64,000 nt of DNA from Streptomyces sp. 2131.1 (GCF_900105515.1 NZ_FNSY01000001.1:3720001-3784000); one strand, 5' to 3'; positions 15,021 to 23,570 are shown, counted from the first letter of the stretch. Notes: generated by a model from the sequence alone, not told the origin. Translations and numbers: made by a program.

Positions 15021-16877
15021 ATGGCACGTGCGGTCGGCATCGACCTGGGCACGACTAACTCCGTCGTCAGCGTTCTCGAAGGCGGCGAGCCCACCGTCAT
15101 CACCAACGCAGAGGGCGCCAGGACCACGCCGTCCGTCGTCGCCTTCGCGAAGAACGGCGAGGTGCTGGTCGGCGAGGTCGCCAAGCGCCAGGCAGTGACC
15201 AACGTCGACAGGACCATCCGCTCCGTCAAGCGCCACATGGGCACTGACTGGAAGATCGACCTGGACGGCAAGAGCTTCAACCCGCAGCAGATGAGCGCCT
15301 TCATCCTGCAGAAGCTGAAGCGCGACGCCGAGTCGTACCTGGGCGAGAAGGTCACCGACGCGGTGATCACCGTCCCGGCGTACTTCAACGACTCCGAGCG
15401 CCAGGCGACCAAGGAGGCCGGCGAGATCGCGGGCCTGAACGTCCTGCGCATCGTCAACGAGCCGACCGCCGCCGCGCTGGCGTACGGGCTCGACAAGGAC
15501 GACCAGACGATCCTCGTCTTCGACCTCGGTGGCGGCACCTTCGACGTGTCCCTCCTGGAGATCGGCGACGGCGTCGTCGAGGTGAAGGCCACCAACGGTG
15601 ACAACCACCTCGGTGGTGACGACTGGGACCAGCGCGTCGTCGACTACCTGGTGAAGCAGTTCGCCAACGGCCACGGCGTGGACCTGTCCAAGGACAAGAT
15701 GGCTCTCCAGCGTCTCCGCGAGGCCGCGGAGAAGGCGAAGATCGAGCTGTCCTCCTCGACGGAGACCACGATCAACCTGCCGTACATCACGGCGTCCGCC
15801 GAGGGCCCGCTGCACCTGGACGAGAAGCTCACGCGCTCGCAGTTCCAGCAGCTCACCGCGGACCTCCTGGACCGCTGCAAGACCCCGTTCCACAACGTCA
15901 TCAAGGACGCGGGCATCCAGCTCTCCGAGATCGACCACGTCGTTCTCGTCGGTGGCTCCACCCGCATGCCGGCCGTCGCCGAGCTCGTCAAGGAGCTGAC
16001 CGGCGGCCAGGAGGCCAACAAGGGTGTGAACCCGGACGAGGTCGTCGCCATCGGCGCCTCGCTCCAGGCCGGTGTCCTCAAGGGCGAGGTCAAGGACGTC
16101 CTGCTCCTCGACGTCACCCCGCTGTCCCTCGGTATCGAGACCAAGGGAGGGATCATGACCAAGCTCATCGAGCGCAACACCACGATCCCGACCAAGCGTT
16201 CCGAGATCTTCACGACGGCCGAGGACAACCAGCCGTCCGTGCAGATCCAGGTCTACCAGGGCGAGCGCGAGATCGCGGCGTACAACAAGAAGCTCGGGAT
16301 GTTCGAGCTGACCGGTCTGCCGCCGGCCCCGCGCGGTGTCCCGCAGATCGAGGTCGCGTTCGACATCGACGCCAACGGCATCATGCACGTCGCCGCGAAG
16401 GACCTCGGCACCGGCAAGGAGCAGAAGATGACCGTCACCGGCGGCTCCTCGCTGCCGAAGGACGAGGTCAACCGGATGCGTGAGGAGGCCGAGAAGTACG
16501 CGGAGGAGGACCACGCCCGCCGCGAGGCCGCCGAGTCGCGCAACCAGGGCGAGCAGCTCGTCTACCAGACCGAGAAGTTCCTCAAGGACAACGAGGACAA
16601 GGTCCCCGGTGACGTGAAGACGGAGGTGGAGACCGCGCTCACCGAGCTGAAGGAGAAGCTCAAGGGCGAGGACACCGCCGAGATCCGCACGGCCACCGAG
16701 AAGGTCGCGGCCGTCTCCCAGAAGCTGGGCCAGGCGATGTACGCCAACGCCCAGGCCGAGGGCGGCCCGCAGGACGCGCAGCCGGGTGCCGAGCAGGCGC
16801 AGGGCGACGCCCAGGACGATGTCGTCGACGCCGAGATCGTCGACGACGAGAAGGACTCCAAGGGCGGTGCGGCGTGA
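15021..16877 (+). CDS. dnaK: Hsp70 chaperone DnaK
   Basis: 618 residues from ATG 15021, preceded by GGAGG at 8 nt. The ATPase domain has IDLGTTNS at the start and FDLGGGTFDVS near 167, plus VLVGGSTRMP near 310. The substrate-binding domain follows, with a helical lid and a long acidic, Gln/Ala-rich tail. It folds and protects proteins in the cytoplasm together with DnaJ and GrpE, and in Streptomyces also acts as corepressor with HspR. Its stop overlaps the grpE start by 4 bp (GTGA). Control is by the HAIR operators just upstream. Confidence 0.98.
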   Translation: MARAVGIDLGTTNSVVSVLEGGEPTVITNAEGARTTPSVVAFAKNGEVLVGEVAKRQAVTNVDRTIRSVKRHMGTDWKIDLDGKSFNPQQMSAFILQKLKRDAESYLGEKVTDAVITVPAYFNDSERQATKEAGEIAGLNVLRIVNEPTAAALAYGLDKDDQTILVFDLGGGTFDVSLLEIGDGVVEVKATNGDNHLGGDDWDQRVVDYLVKQFANGHGVDLSKDKMALQRLREAAEKAKIELSSSTETTINLPYITASAEGPLHLDEKLTRSQFQQLTADLLDRCKTPFHNVIKDAGIQLSEIDHVVLVGGSTRMPAVAELVKELTGGQEANKGVNPDEVVAIGASLQAGVLKGEVKDVLLLDVTPLSLGIETKGGIMTKLIERNTTIPTKRSEIFTTAEDNQPSVQIQVYQGEREIAAYNKKLGMFELTGLPPAPRGVPQIEVAFDIDANGIMHVAAKDLGTGKEQKMTVTGGSSLPKDEVNRMREEAEKYAEEDHARREAAESRNQGEQLVYQTEKFLKDNEDKVPGDVKTEVETALTELKEKLKGEDTAEIRTATEKVAAVSQKLGQAMYANAQAEGGPQDAQPGAEQAQGDAQDDVVDAEIVDDEKDSKGGAA

Positions 16878-17530
16878 CCGAGGAGACTCCGGGCTTCGAG
16901 GAGAAGCCCGACGTCCCCTCCGGCGCCACCCCTGACGACGCCGAGCCGAAGGCCGCCACCCCCTCCGAGGAGGAGGAGGCGGCGGCCCCGGCCGGGGACG
17001 ACGCGAACCGGGTCACGGCCCTGACCGCGCAGCTGGACCAGGCCCGCACGGCGCTCAACGAGCGCACCGGCGACCTCCAGCGGCTCCAGGCCGAGTACCA
17101 GAACTACCGCCGCCGCGTGGAGCGGGACCGGGTCACGGTCAAGGAGATCGCCGTCGCGAACCTCCTGTCCGAGCTGCTGCCCGTGCTCGACGACGTCGGC
17201 CGCGCCCGGGAGCACGGTGAGCTCGTGGGCGGGTTCAAGTCGGTGGCCGAATCGCTGGAGACGGTCGTCGCGAAGCTGGGCCTCCAGCAGTTCGGCAAGG
17301 AGGGCGAGCCCTTCGACCCGACGGTCCACGAGGCCCTGATGCACAGCTACGCGCCGGACGTCACGGAGACGACCTGCGTGGCGATCCTGCAACCCGGCTA
17401 TCGGATCGGCGAGCGCACCATCCGTCCCGCGCGGGTCGCGGTCGCCGAACCCCAGCCGGGGGCGGCTCCCGCGGCCGCGAAGGAAGAGAAGGCAGACGAC
17501 GAGGAGAGCGGTGGCGGCGAGGAGGTCTGA
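16874..17530 (+). CDS. grpE: Nucleotide exchange factor GrpE
   Basis: 218 residues from GTG 16874, overlapping the dnaK stop. The first 55 residues are acidic and low-complexity. A coiled coil (LTAQLDQARTALNERTGD ... LQAEYQNYRRR) leads into the GrpE dimer and beta domain, with the family signature around VHEALMHSYAPDVTE and ILQPGYRIGERTIRPARVAV. It releases ADP from DnaK. The C-terminal extension after 195 is acidic and not conserved. Translation is coupled to dnaK. Confidence 0.97.
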   Translation: MTEETPGFEEKPDVPSGATPDDAEPKAATPSEEEEAAAPAGDDANRVTALTAQLDQARTALNERTGDLQRLQAEYQNYRRRVERDRVTVKEIAVANLLSELLPVLDDVGRAREHGELVGGFKSVAESLETVVAKLGLQQFGKEGEPFDPTVHEALMHSYAPDVTETTCVAILQPGYRIGERTIRPARVAVAEPQPGAAPAAAKEEKADDEESGGGEEV

Positions 17531-17578
17531 CATTCCGTCCGATCACCTGGCAGCACACCGCCCGGCCATCAGGACCTT

Positions 17579-17625
17579 CCGTCCGGCCGGTGCCGGGGCC
17601 TGCGGGCCCGGCACCGGCCGGACGG
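17579..17625 (+). terminator. Strong hairpin between grpE and dnaJ
   Basis: A perfect 19-bp stem (CCGTCCGGCCGGTGCCGGG and its complement) with a 9-nt loop sits in the 132-bp gap inside the chaperone operon. It may partly terminate transcription or protect the upstream dnaK-grpE mRNA; there is no T-run. Confidence 0.7.
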
Positions 17626-17662
17626 GGGGCTCCCGGCCGGTCGTCCGGAAGGAGGGACGTCG

Positions 17663-18847
17663 ATGAGTACGAAGGACTTCGTCGAGAAGGACTACTACAA
17701 GGTTCTCGGCGTCCCGAAGGACGCCACCGACGCCGAGATCAAGAAGGCGTACCGGAAGCTCGCCCGCGAGTTCCACCCGGACGCCAACAAGGGCGACGAC
17801 AAGGCGGAGGAGCGCTTCAAGGAGATCTCCGAGGCGAATGACGTCCTCGGCGACACCAAGAAGCGCAAGGAGTACGACGAGGCGCGCGCCCTCTTCGGCA
17901 ACGGCGGCTTCCGCGCCGGGCCGGGCGGCGCCCAGGGCAACTTCAACTTCGACCTGGGAGACCTCTTCGGAGGCGCCCAGGGCGGGGGCCAGGGCGGCGC
18001 CGGCGGTTTCGGCGGGGGCGGACTGGGAGACGTGTTCGGCGGCCTCTTCAACCGCGGCGGCGGCGCCGGTACGAGGGTGCAGCCGCGGCGCGGCCAGGAC
18101 ATCGAGTCCGAGGTGACCCTCAGCTTCACCGAGGCGGTCGACGGGGCCACGGTCCCGCTCAGGATGTCCAGCCAGGCCCCCTGCAAGGCGTGCTCCGGCA
18201 CCGGCGACAAGAACGGCACCCCCAGGGTCTGCCCGACCTGCGTCGGCACCGGCCAGGTCTCGCGCGGCAGCGGCGGCGGCTTCTCGCTCACCGACCCGTG
18301 CGTGGACTGCAAGGGCCGCGGCCTCATCGCCCAGGACCCCTGCGAGGTATGCAAGGGCAGCGGCCGGGCCCGTTCCTCGAAGACCATGCAGGTCCGCATC
18401 CCGGCGGGCGTCTCGGACGGGCAGCGCATCCGGCTCCGCGGCAAGGGCGCCCCGGGCGAGCGCGGCGGACCGGCCGGCGACCTCTACGTCGTCGTCCACG
18501 TCGACGCCCACCCGGTCTTCGGCCGCAGGGGCGACAACCTCACCGTCACGGTGCCCGTCACGTTCACGGAGGCGGCCCTCGGCGGCGAGGTGAAGGTGCC
18601 GACGCTCGGCGGGCCGCCCGTGACGCTGAAGCTTCCGGCCGGTACGCCGAATGGGCGTACGATGCGGGCCCGCGGCAAGGGCGCCGTCCGTAAGGACGGC
18701 ACCCGGGGCGACCTCCTGGTCACCGTCGAGGTGACCGTGCCCACCGACCTCGGCACCGAGGCGAGGGACGCGCTGGAGGCCTACCGCAAGGCGACCGCGG
18801 ACCAGGATCCGCGGGCGGAGCTGTTCCAGGCGGCGAAGGGAGCTTGA
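17663..18847 (+). CDS. dnaJ: Co-chaperone DnaJ (type I)
   Basis: 394 residues from ATG 17663, with GGAAGGAGGG upstream. The J domain has the HPD motif near residue 38. A Gly/Phe-rich linker spans about 80-135. The zinc centre has all four repeats (CKACSGTG, CPTCVGTG, CVDCKGRG, CEVCKGSG; about 174-235). The C-terminal substrate-binding domains follow. It delivers substrates to DnaK and stimulates its ATPase. The hspR start follows after 1 bp, so coupling is tight. Confidence 0.98.
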   Translation: MSTKDFVEKDYYKVLGVPKDATDAEIKKAYRKLAREFHPDANKGDDKAEERFKEISEANDVLGDTKKRKEYDEARALFGNGGFRAGPGGAQGNFNFDLGDLFGGAQGGGQGGAGGFGGGGLGDVFGGLFNRGGGAGTRVQPRRGQDIESEVTLSFTEAVDGATVPLRMSSQAPCKACSGTGDKNGTPRVCPTCVGTGQVSRGSGGGFSLTDPCVDCKGRGLIAQDPCEVCKGSGRARSSKTMQVRIPAGVSDGQRIRLRGKGAPGERGGPAGDLYVVVHVDAHPVFGRRGDNLTVTVPVTFTEAALGGEVKVPTLGGPPVTLKLPAGTPNGRTMRARGKGAVRKDGTRGDLLVTVEVTVPTDLGTEARDALEAYRKATADQDPRAELFQAAKGA

Positions 18848-18848
18848 G

Positions 18849-19295
18849 GTGGACGGCCGACGGCGTAACCCGTACGAACTGACCGACGAGTCCCCGGTGT
18901 ACGTGATCTCGATCGCGGCCCAGCTCTCGGGCCTGCACCCGCAGACACTGCGCCAGTACGACCGCCTCGGCCTGGTCTCCCCCGACCGCACGGCCGGACG
19001 CGGCCGGCGCTACTCGGCCCGCGACATCGAGCTGCTGCGTACGGTGCAGCAGCTGTCGCAGGACGAGGGCATCAACCTCGCCGGCATCAAGCGCATCATC
19101 GAGCTGGAAAACCAGGTCGCGGCGCTCCAGCAGCGCGTCGCCGAACTCTCGGCGGCCGTGGACGGCGCCGCGGCGGCCATGCAGCAGCGCGAGGCCCAGG
19201 TCCACGCGTCCTACCGGCGCGACCTGGTCCCGTACCAGGACGTCCAGCAGACGAGCGCCCTGGTGGTCTGGCGCCCGAAGCGCCCGAAGGACTGA
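18849..19295 (+). CDS. hspR: HspR, MerR-family heat-shock repressor
   Basis: 148 residues from GTG 18849. YVISIAAQLSGLHPQTLRQYDRLGL is the MerR-type helix-turn-helix with the HspR-specific variant. RYSARDIELLRTVQQLSQDEGINLAGIKRII completes the domain, and a coiled coil follows. It binds HAIR boxes, and three features support autoregulation: the gene ends the dnaK operon, perfect and near-perfect HAIR boxes lie before dnaK, and two more lie before clpB. DnaK acts as its corepressor in Streptomyces (known for the family). Confidence 0.97.
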   Translation: MDGRRRNPYELTDESPVYVISIAAQLSGLHPQTLRQYDRLGLVSPDRTAGRGRRYSARDIELLRTVQQLSQDEGINLAGIKRIIELENQVAALQQRVAELSAAVDGAAAAMQQREAQVHASYRRDLVPYQDVQQTSALVVWRPKRPKD

Positions 19296-19317
19296 GCGCT
19301 GCTCCCTGTTCGCCTGT

Positions 19318-19347
19318 GCGGCCCGTCACTCCCGAGTGGCGGGCCGC
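19318..19347. terminator. Bidirectional terminator between hspR and the regulator array
   Basis: GCGGCCCGTCACTC pairs with GAGTGGCGGGCCGC (one wobble) around a 2-nt centre. It overlaps the stop codon of the minus-strand regulator gene, so the last codons of that gene form one hairpin arm. Confidence 0.8.
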
Positions 19348-20333
19348 TTCGCTGTCCGCGGCGGCGGTACGGGGCCTTCCACGACGCCCGACCGGACGAG
19401 CAGGGCGCCGAGGTGGGTGCGGGAGGTGGCGCCGAGGGTCTGCATGAGCCTGGCGATGTGGGCGCGGCAGGTGCGGACGCTGATGCCGAGCTTGTCGGCG
19501 ATGGTCTGGTCGGTGCAGCCGTCGGCGAGCAGGCGGGCGATGCTCTGCTGGACGGCGGTGGTCGGGGCGCCGGGCATGGCGGTCGGCAGGTTCTGCGTGA
19601 AGGGCGTGGCTCCGGCCCAGAGCGTTTCGTAGACGCCTACCAGATACTGGACGAGGGCCGGGTGGCGGATCTCCAGAGCGGCGGTGCCGTCGGGGTTCGC
19701 GGGGATGTAGGCGGTCCTGCGGTCGAAGATGAGCAGGCGGCCCACGGTCTGTTCCATGGTGCGGATCTGGACGCGGTCGGAGGGTATCTCCGTCACGTAC
19801 TCCTTGAGCCGGGGGCTGTAGCGCGCCGGGTGCTGGTAGAGATGCCTGAGCCGGCCGCCGGCCGCGAGGACGAACCCGGCGTTCACCCGCCCCTGCCGTA
19901 TGTTGTGGGCCAACCGGTTGCCGCCGGGCTGGGCGGTCAGGACCTCCTCCCTGGCGGACTGCGAGGCGCGGTGGAGCGCCGCGCGGATCCGCTCCACCCC
20001 TTCGATCACCGTGATCGAGCCATTCGGGTCCTCGTCGCCCGTCGCCGCGAGCGGCAGCAGCGACCGCGTCAGCGCGTCCGTCAGCCGTACCCGGGCGTCG
20101 ATCTCCCGGCTGAGGGGGCCGAGCAGTCGCCCCAGCACGGAGGACGGCGGCACGGGCCGGAGCCACGTGTCGTCCAGCGGATCGGGGAACAGCAGGGCGA
20201 GGTCGAGGAGACAGGGGGCCGTCTCCGTCGCGCTCCGGGCGATGCGCCCGGCCGCCAGGGCCTCCTTGTAGAGGTCCAGCGCGGCCTCGCACAGCTCACG
20301 CTCGCCGTGGGGGTGCGGCACCGGAGCGATCAT
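19326..20333 (-). CDS. LuxR-type regulator with TrmB-like N-terminus, paralogue 1
   Basis: 335 residues from ATG 20333, overlapping the previous gene's stop by 4 bp (ATGA). The N-terminal part (LCEAALDLYKEALAAGRIAR ... CLLDLALL) looks like a decayed winged helix. The middle has the PLD-like sensor pattern IRAALHRASQSAREEVLTAQPGG, YQHPARYSPRLKEYV and RLLIFDRRTAYIPAN. The C-terminal LuxR helix-turn-helix is DGCTDQTIADKLGISVRTCR. It is the last gene of a three-gene operon of paralogues. It is a DNA-binding regulator whose signal is unknown. Its HTH segment is almost identical at DNA level to paralogue 2. Confidence 0.85.
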   Translation of the reverse strand: MIAPVPHPHGERELCEAALDLYKEALAAGRIARSATETAPCLLDLALLFPDPLDDTWLRPVPPSSVLGRLLGPLSREIDARVRLTDALTRSLLPLAATGDEDPNGSITVIEGVERIRAALHRASQSAREEVLTAQPGGNRLAHNIRQGRVNAGFVLAAGGRLRHLYQHPARYSPRLKEYVTEIPSDRVQIRTMEQTVGRLLIFDRRTAYIPANPDGTAALEIRHPALVQYLVGVYETLWAGATPFTQNLPTAMPGAPTTAVQQSIARLLADGCTDQTIADKLGISVRTCRAHIARLMQTLGATSRTHLGALLVRSGVVEGPVPPPRTAKRPATRE

Positions 20334-21298
20334 GCCTCGGACTCCTCCATGACGCCCGACCGGACGAGCAGGGCGCCGAGGTGGGTGCGGGAGGTGGCGC
20401 CGAGGGTCTGCATGAGCTTGGCGATGTGGGCGCGGCAGGTGCGGACGCTGATGCCGAGCTTGTCGGCGATGGTCTGGTCGGTGCAGCCGTCGGCGAGGAG
20501 GCGGGCGACGCTCTGCTGGGCCGCGGTGACCGAGGCATGGGGTGCGGCGCTGCGCAGCGGCTGGGCGAAGGGGGTGGCGCAGGCCCAGAGCGTTTCGTAC
20601 AGCTGGGCCAGGTAACAAACGACGGCGGGGTGGCGGATCTCCAGCGCTGCGGTGCTTTCGATGTCGGCGGGGATGTACGCGACATCGCGGTCGAAGATCA
20701 TGAGACGTCCGATGGCCTGCTCCATGGTGCGGACCTGGAGGAGATCCCTGGGCAACCGGGCCGCATAGGCTTTGAGATCCGCACTGTAGCGCGCCGAATG
20801 CTGGTAGATGTGCCGCACTCGGACACCCCTGTCGGCCGTGGGCAGCGTCTTGGCCAGCGCGAGCTGAAGCTTGTGGGGCGGCCTCGTACTGCCGGGCTGC
20901 ACGGTCATGATCTCGTCCCGGACCTTGCGGGCGGAGCCGTTGATGGACGCCTGGATCGTCTCCCTGCCGTCGAGCACGGTGACCGTACGAGCGGCATGTT
21001 CCTGCGCCGCGGAGGCGAGTGGTACCAGTGCCTTGGCCAGGACGTCGATCGCGCGTACCTGGTCCAGGACCCGGCTGGCCAGCGGGTGCAGCAGCTGTGC
21101 CAGGGCTGCCGAGGGCGGCGTGGGGCGCAGCCAGAGACCGTCGTCGGGGTCCGGGCCGAGCAGGGCACCGTCCAGCAGGCAGGGCACGGTGGCGGTGGCG
21201 GCCCGGGCGATGCGGCCTCGTGCCAGGGCCTGTGTGTACAGGTTCAGGGCTTCCTCGCACAGCTCGTCGCTGCTGTGGCCGTGTTCGTGTGACGGCAT
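20330..21298 (-). CDS. LuxR-type regulator with TrmB-like N-terminus, paralogue 2
   Basis: 322 residues from ATG 21298, sharing one base with the TAA of paralogue 3 (TAATG). It has the same architecture as its neighbours: LCEEALNLYTQALARGRIAR at the start, IQASINGSARKVRDEIMTVQPG in the middle, RLMIFDRDVAYIPAD, then the LuxR helix-turn-helix. The HTH recognition segment is the same as in paralogue 1 apart from one Arg/Lys change. The N-terminal domains of paralogues 1 and 2 agree at only roughly half of positions by eye, so they may sense different ligands yet bind the same DNA. Confidence 0.85.
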   Translation of the reverse strand: MPSHEHGHSSDELCEEALNLYTQALARGRIARAATATVPCLLDGALLGPDPDDGLWLRPTPPSAALAQLLHPLASRVLDQVRAIDVLAKALVPLASAAQEHAARTVTVLDGRETIQASINGSARKVRDEIMTVQPGSTRPPHKLQLALAKTLPTADRGVRVRHIYQHSARYSADLKAYAARLPRDLLQVRTMEQAIGRLMIFDRDVAYIPADIESTAALEIRHPAVVCYLAQLYETLWACATPFAQPLRSAAPHASVTAAQQSVARLLADGCTDQTIADKLGISVRTCRAHIAKLMQTLGATSRTHLGALLVRSGVMEESEA

Positions 21299-22275
21299 TA
21301 GCGGTCGAGCTCCACGACGCCGGACTGGACGAGCAGGACGCCGAGGTGGGTACGGCTGGTGGCGCCGAGGGCCTGCATGAGCTTGGCGATGTGGGCGCGG
21401 CAGGTGCGGACGCTGATGGCCAGTTTGCGGGCCACGATCTGGTCGGTGTTGCCCTCGACCAGCAGGCGGGCGACGCTCAGTTGGGCGGCGGTGACCGGCA
21501 TCGTGTGGGCCGGCGCCTGGAGGGGCGCCGAGAGGGGCCTGGCCTGGGCCCACAGCACCTCGTACACCTGGATGAGGTAGCGGACGAGTGCCGGGTGGCG
21601 GATCTCCAGGGCGACGTCGCGGCGGGCGCTCGCGGGGATGAAGGCCACGGTGCGGTCGAAGACGAAGAGGCGCTCGACCGACTGCTCGATGGTGCGCACC
21701 TGGATGTGGCCCGTCGGTACTTCCTGCACGTACGCCTTGATGGCCGGGCTGTGCCGGGCGGGGTGCTGGTAGATGTGGCGCAGGGTCACGCCTCGCTCGG
21801 CCATGGACAGGGCGCGCTCCAGCGCCTTCTTGAGCTGGTCCACGGGGCGGCTTCCGCTGGGCTGCAGGGTCAGGACCTCCTCCCGCGCGCTGTCCGTGGC
21901 GTTCTGGATGGCCGCCTCGATCAGTGGGAGGCCTTCGAGGACGGTGATGGCGAGGTTGGGGTCGGTGCTGGCGACGGAGGCCAGCGGTGCCAGGGAGTCG
22001 GCAAGGGCGGCGGAGAGCCGGATGCGCTCGTGGATCTCCCGGGTGACGGGCTGCAGCAGATGGGTCAGGGCTGCGGACGGCGGCACCGGGCGCATCCAGT
22101 CGTCGTCCTGGGGATCGGGGTGGACCAGTGCCAACTCGGTGAGGCACGGCACGGTTTCGAGGGCGGAGCGCGGCAGACGGCCGGCCTCCAGGGCCTCGGT
22201 GTACGTCCTGACGCCGGCCTCGCACAGTTCGAGCTCACCGTGCGGGTGGTGCGATATGTCCGCTTCCTCGCTCAT
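21298..22275 (-). CDS. LuxR-type regulator with TrmB-like N-terminus, paralogue 3
   Basis: 325 residues from ATG 22275, with a G-rich ribosome site upstream. The domain order is the same: LCEAGVRTYTEALEAGRLPR, IEAAIQNATDSAREEVLTLQPSG, RLFVFDRTVAFIPAS and a C-terminal LuxR helix (NTDQIVARKLAISVRTCR). The HTH differs from paralogues 1 and 2 at several recognition-region positions. It is the first gene of the overlapping trio 3-2-1. A 183-bp gap with two small hairpins and the paralogue 4 terminator precedes it, so its promoter probably lies there. Confidence 0.85.
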   Translation of the reverse strand: MSEEADISHHPHGELELCEAGVRTYTEALEAGRLPRSALETVPCLTELALVHPDPQDDDWMRPVPPSAALTHLLQPVTREIHERIRLSAALADSLAPLASVASTDPNLAITVLEGLPLIEAAIQNATDSAREEVLTLQPSGSRPVDQLKKALERALSMAERGVTLRHIYQHPARHSPAIKAYVQEVPTGHIQVRTIEQSVERLFVFDRTVAFIPASARRDVALEIRHPALVRYLIQVYEVLWAQARPLSAPLQAPAHTMPVTAAQLSVARLLVEGNTDQIVARKLAISVRTCRAHIAKLMQALGATSRTHLGVLLVQSGVVELDR

Positions 22276-22324
22276 TCGTGCCCCCCCTCTTTCGGCAATG
22301 CAGCAAGATGACGGTGGTGGAAAC

Positions 22325-22377
22325 GTGGCCCCCCGGCCACTCTGGGTGTGTCGGGGGAGCCGGGAACTCTCCCGGCT
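22325..22377. other. Two short hairpins in the leader region of the regulator trio
   Basis: GTGGCC-CCCC-GGCCAC (22325-22340) and AGCCGGGA-ACTC-TCCCGGCT (22358-22377) are perfect small inverted repeats about 50-100 bp before paralogue 3. They could be operators or leader RNA structures. Confidence 0.45.
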
Positions 22378-22454
22378 GATCAAGGGCGCGGCCATGCTCT
22401 CCCCCGTTGCGTGGTGCGCCCGCCCGGCCCGGGGGTGGGGAATTCGGGGCCGGT

Positions 22455-22489
22455 CCGGTCAGGAATCCTGATCAAGGATTCCTGACCGG
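22455..22489 (-). terminator. Terminator embedded in the 3' end of regulator paralogue 4
   Basis: CCGGTCAGGAATCCT and its perfect complement AGGATTCCTGACCGG (15 bp) flank a 5-nt loop. The repeat spans the stop codon of paralogue 4, separating it from the downstream trio. Confidence 0.75.
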
Positions 22490-23442
22490 GCGATCAGATA
22501 GCCGAGCTGGGCGCGGCTGTTGCTGCCGAGCGCGGCGGCGAGTTTGGCGACATGGGCACGGCAGGTGCGGACGTTCATTCCCAGGCGCCGCGCTATCGAG
22601 TCGTCGACATGCCCCTCGACGAGCAGTTGGGCTATGGAGTGCTGCACCCCGCTGATCCCCAGGGGCTTCGGCTCGTACTTGATCTCCTCCCGCAGGGGGG
22701 AGGCGCGTGTCCACAGTTGTTCGAACACGTTGGCCAGGTACTCGACGAGTCCGGGATGACGCAGTTCGAGGGCGACCTTGCGGTCGTCCTGGGCGGGGAT
22801 GAAGGCCACCGTCCGGTCGAACACGATCAGACGCTCGATGAGTTCCTCGAGTGTCCGGATCTCCATGTTGTCGTCGGCCATGCGCTCGGCGTATGCGAGC
22901 GTGCTGGGACTGTGCCGCATGGTGTGCTGGTAGAGGGTGCGGATGCGAACGCCTCGCTGCACCACGGACAGGCCGCGGTCCAGCGACTTGCTGAGCCGGT
23001 CCTCGGGGCGTCCGCCGCCGGGTTGCACGGTGAGGACTTCCGTGCGGCACTCCGCCGTGGCCTGATCGAGCGCGGCATTGATCCGGTTGTCGCCTTCCAG
23101 CACGGTGATCGCGTGGGTGACCGGGGGGCCCTGGGTGCTGATGTCCATGAATGGCTCGAACGATTCGGTCAGCTGGACCGAGTTTCTGCGGCGTTCCAGG
23201 ATCTCCCGCTCCAGGGGCTGCAGGTGCTGGGCCAGCGCGACCGAAGGGGGGACTGGCCGAAGCCATGCCTGGTCGTCGGGGTCGGGGTGCAGCAGGGCGA
23301 AGTCGATGAGGCAGGGCGCGGGTTCGATGTCGGCCCGCGCTATACGTCCTAGTCGCAACGCACTGGCGTAAAGACGTGTCCCGTCCTCACAAAGCTCGGC
23401 GATCCCATGAGGATGTGCCGGTTTTATGCTGATTGTGGCCAT
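22459..23442 (-). CDS. LuxR-type regulator with TrmB-like N-terminus, paralogue 4
   Basis: 327 residues from ATG 23442. It is the most divergent of the four but keeps the plan: LCEDGTRLYASALRLGRIAR, INAALDQATAECRTEVLTVQPGG, YQHTMRHSPSTLAYAERM, RLIVFDRTVAFIPAQ and the helix HVDDSIARRLGMNVRTCR. It is probably monocistronic, because a 15-bp hairpin overlaps its stop. It diverges from the DIGW peptide gene across a 128-bp intergenic region. A perfect 20-bp inverted repeat lies 15 bp before its start codon. It is the likeliest direct regulator of the peptide gene. Confidence 0.85.
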   Translation of the reverse strand: MATISIKPAHPHGIAELCEDGTRLYASALRLGRIARADIEPAPCLIDFALLHPDPDDQAWLRPVPPSVALAQHLQPLEREILERRRNSVQLTESFEPFMDISTQGPPVTHAITVLEGDNRINAALDQATAECRTEVLTVQPGGGRPEDRLSKSLDRGLSVVQRGVRIRTLYQHTMRHSPSTLAYAERMADDNMEIRTLEELIERLIVFDRTVAFIPAQDDRKVALELRHPGLVEYLANVFEQLWTRASPLREEIKYEPKPLGISGVQHSIAQLLVEGHVDDSIARRLGMNVRTCRAHVAKLAAALGSNSRAQLGYLIARSGILDQDS

Positions 23443-23457
23443 ATCTTCACCCCCCAG

Positions 23458-23477
23458 GTTCCTGAACATACAGGAAC
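23458..23477. promoter_or_regulatory. Inverted repeat in the divergent regulator/peptide promoter
   Basis: GTTCCTG-AACATA-CAGGAAC has perfect 7-bp arms. It lies 16-35 bp upstream of the paralogue 4 start, and about 95 bp from the peptide start. It could be an autoregulatory operator or an mRNA leader hairpin. Confidence 0.6.
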
Positions 23478-23570
23478 ATGATGCATCTCCTCAGTGGTGC
23501 ATGGGTGCCCCTGTAAGACATCGTCTTTTGTGCGGGGGAGATGAATCCACAAGTGAGGACGAAGCCGACT

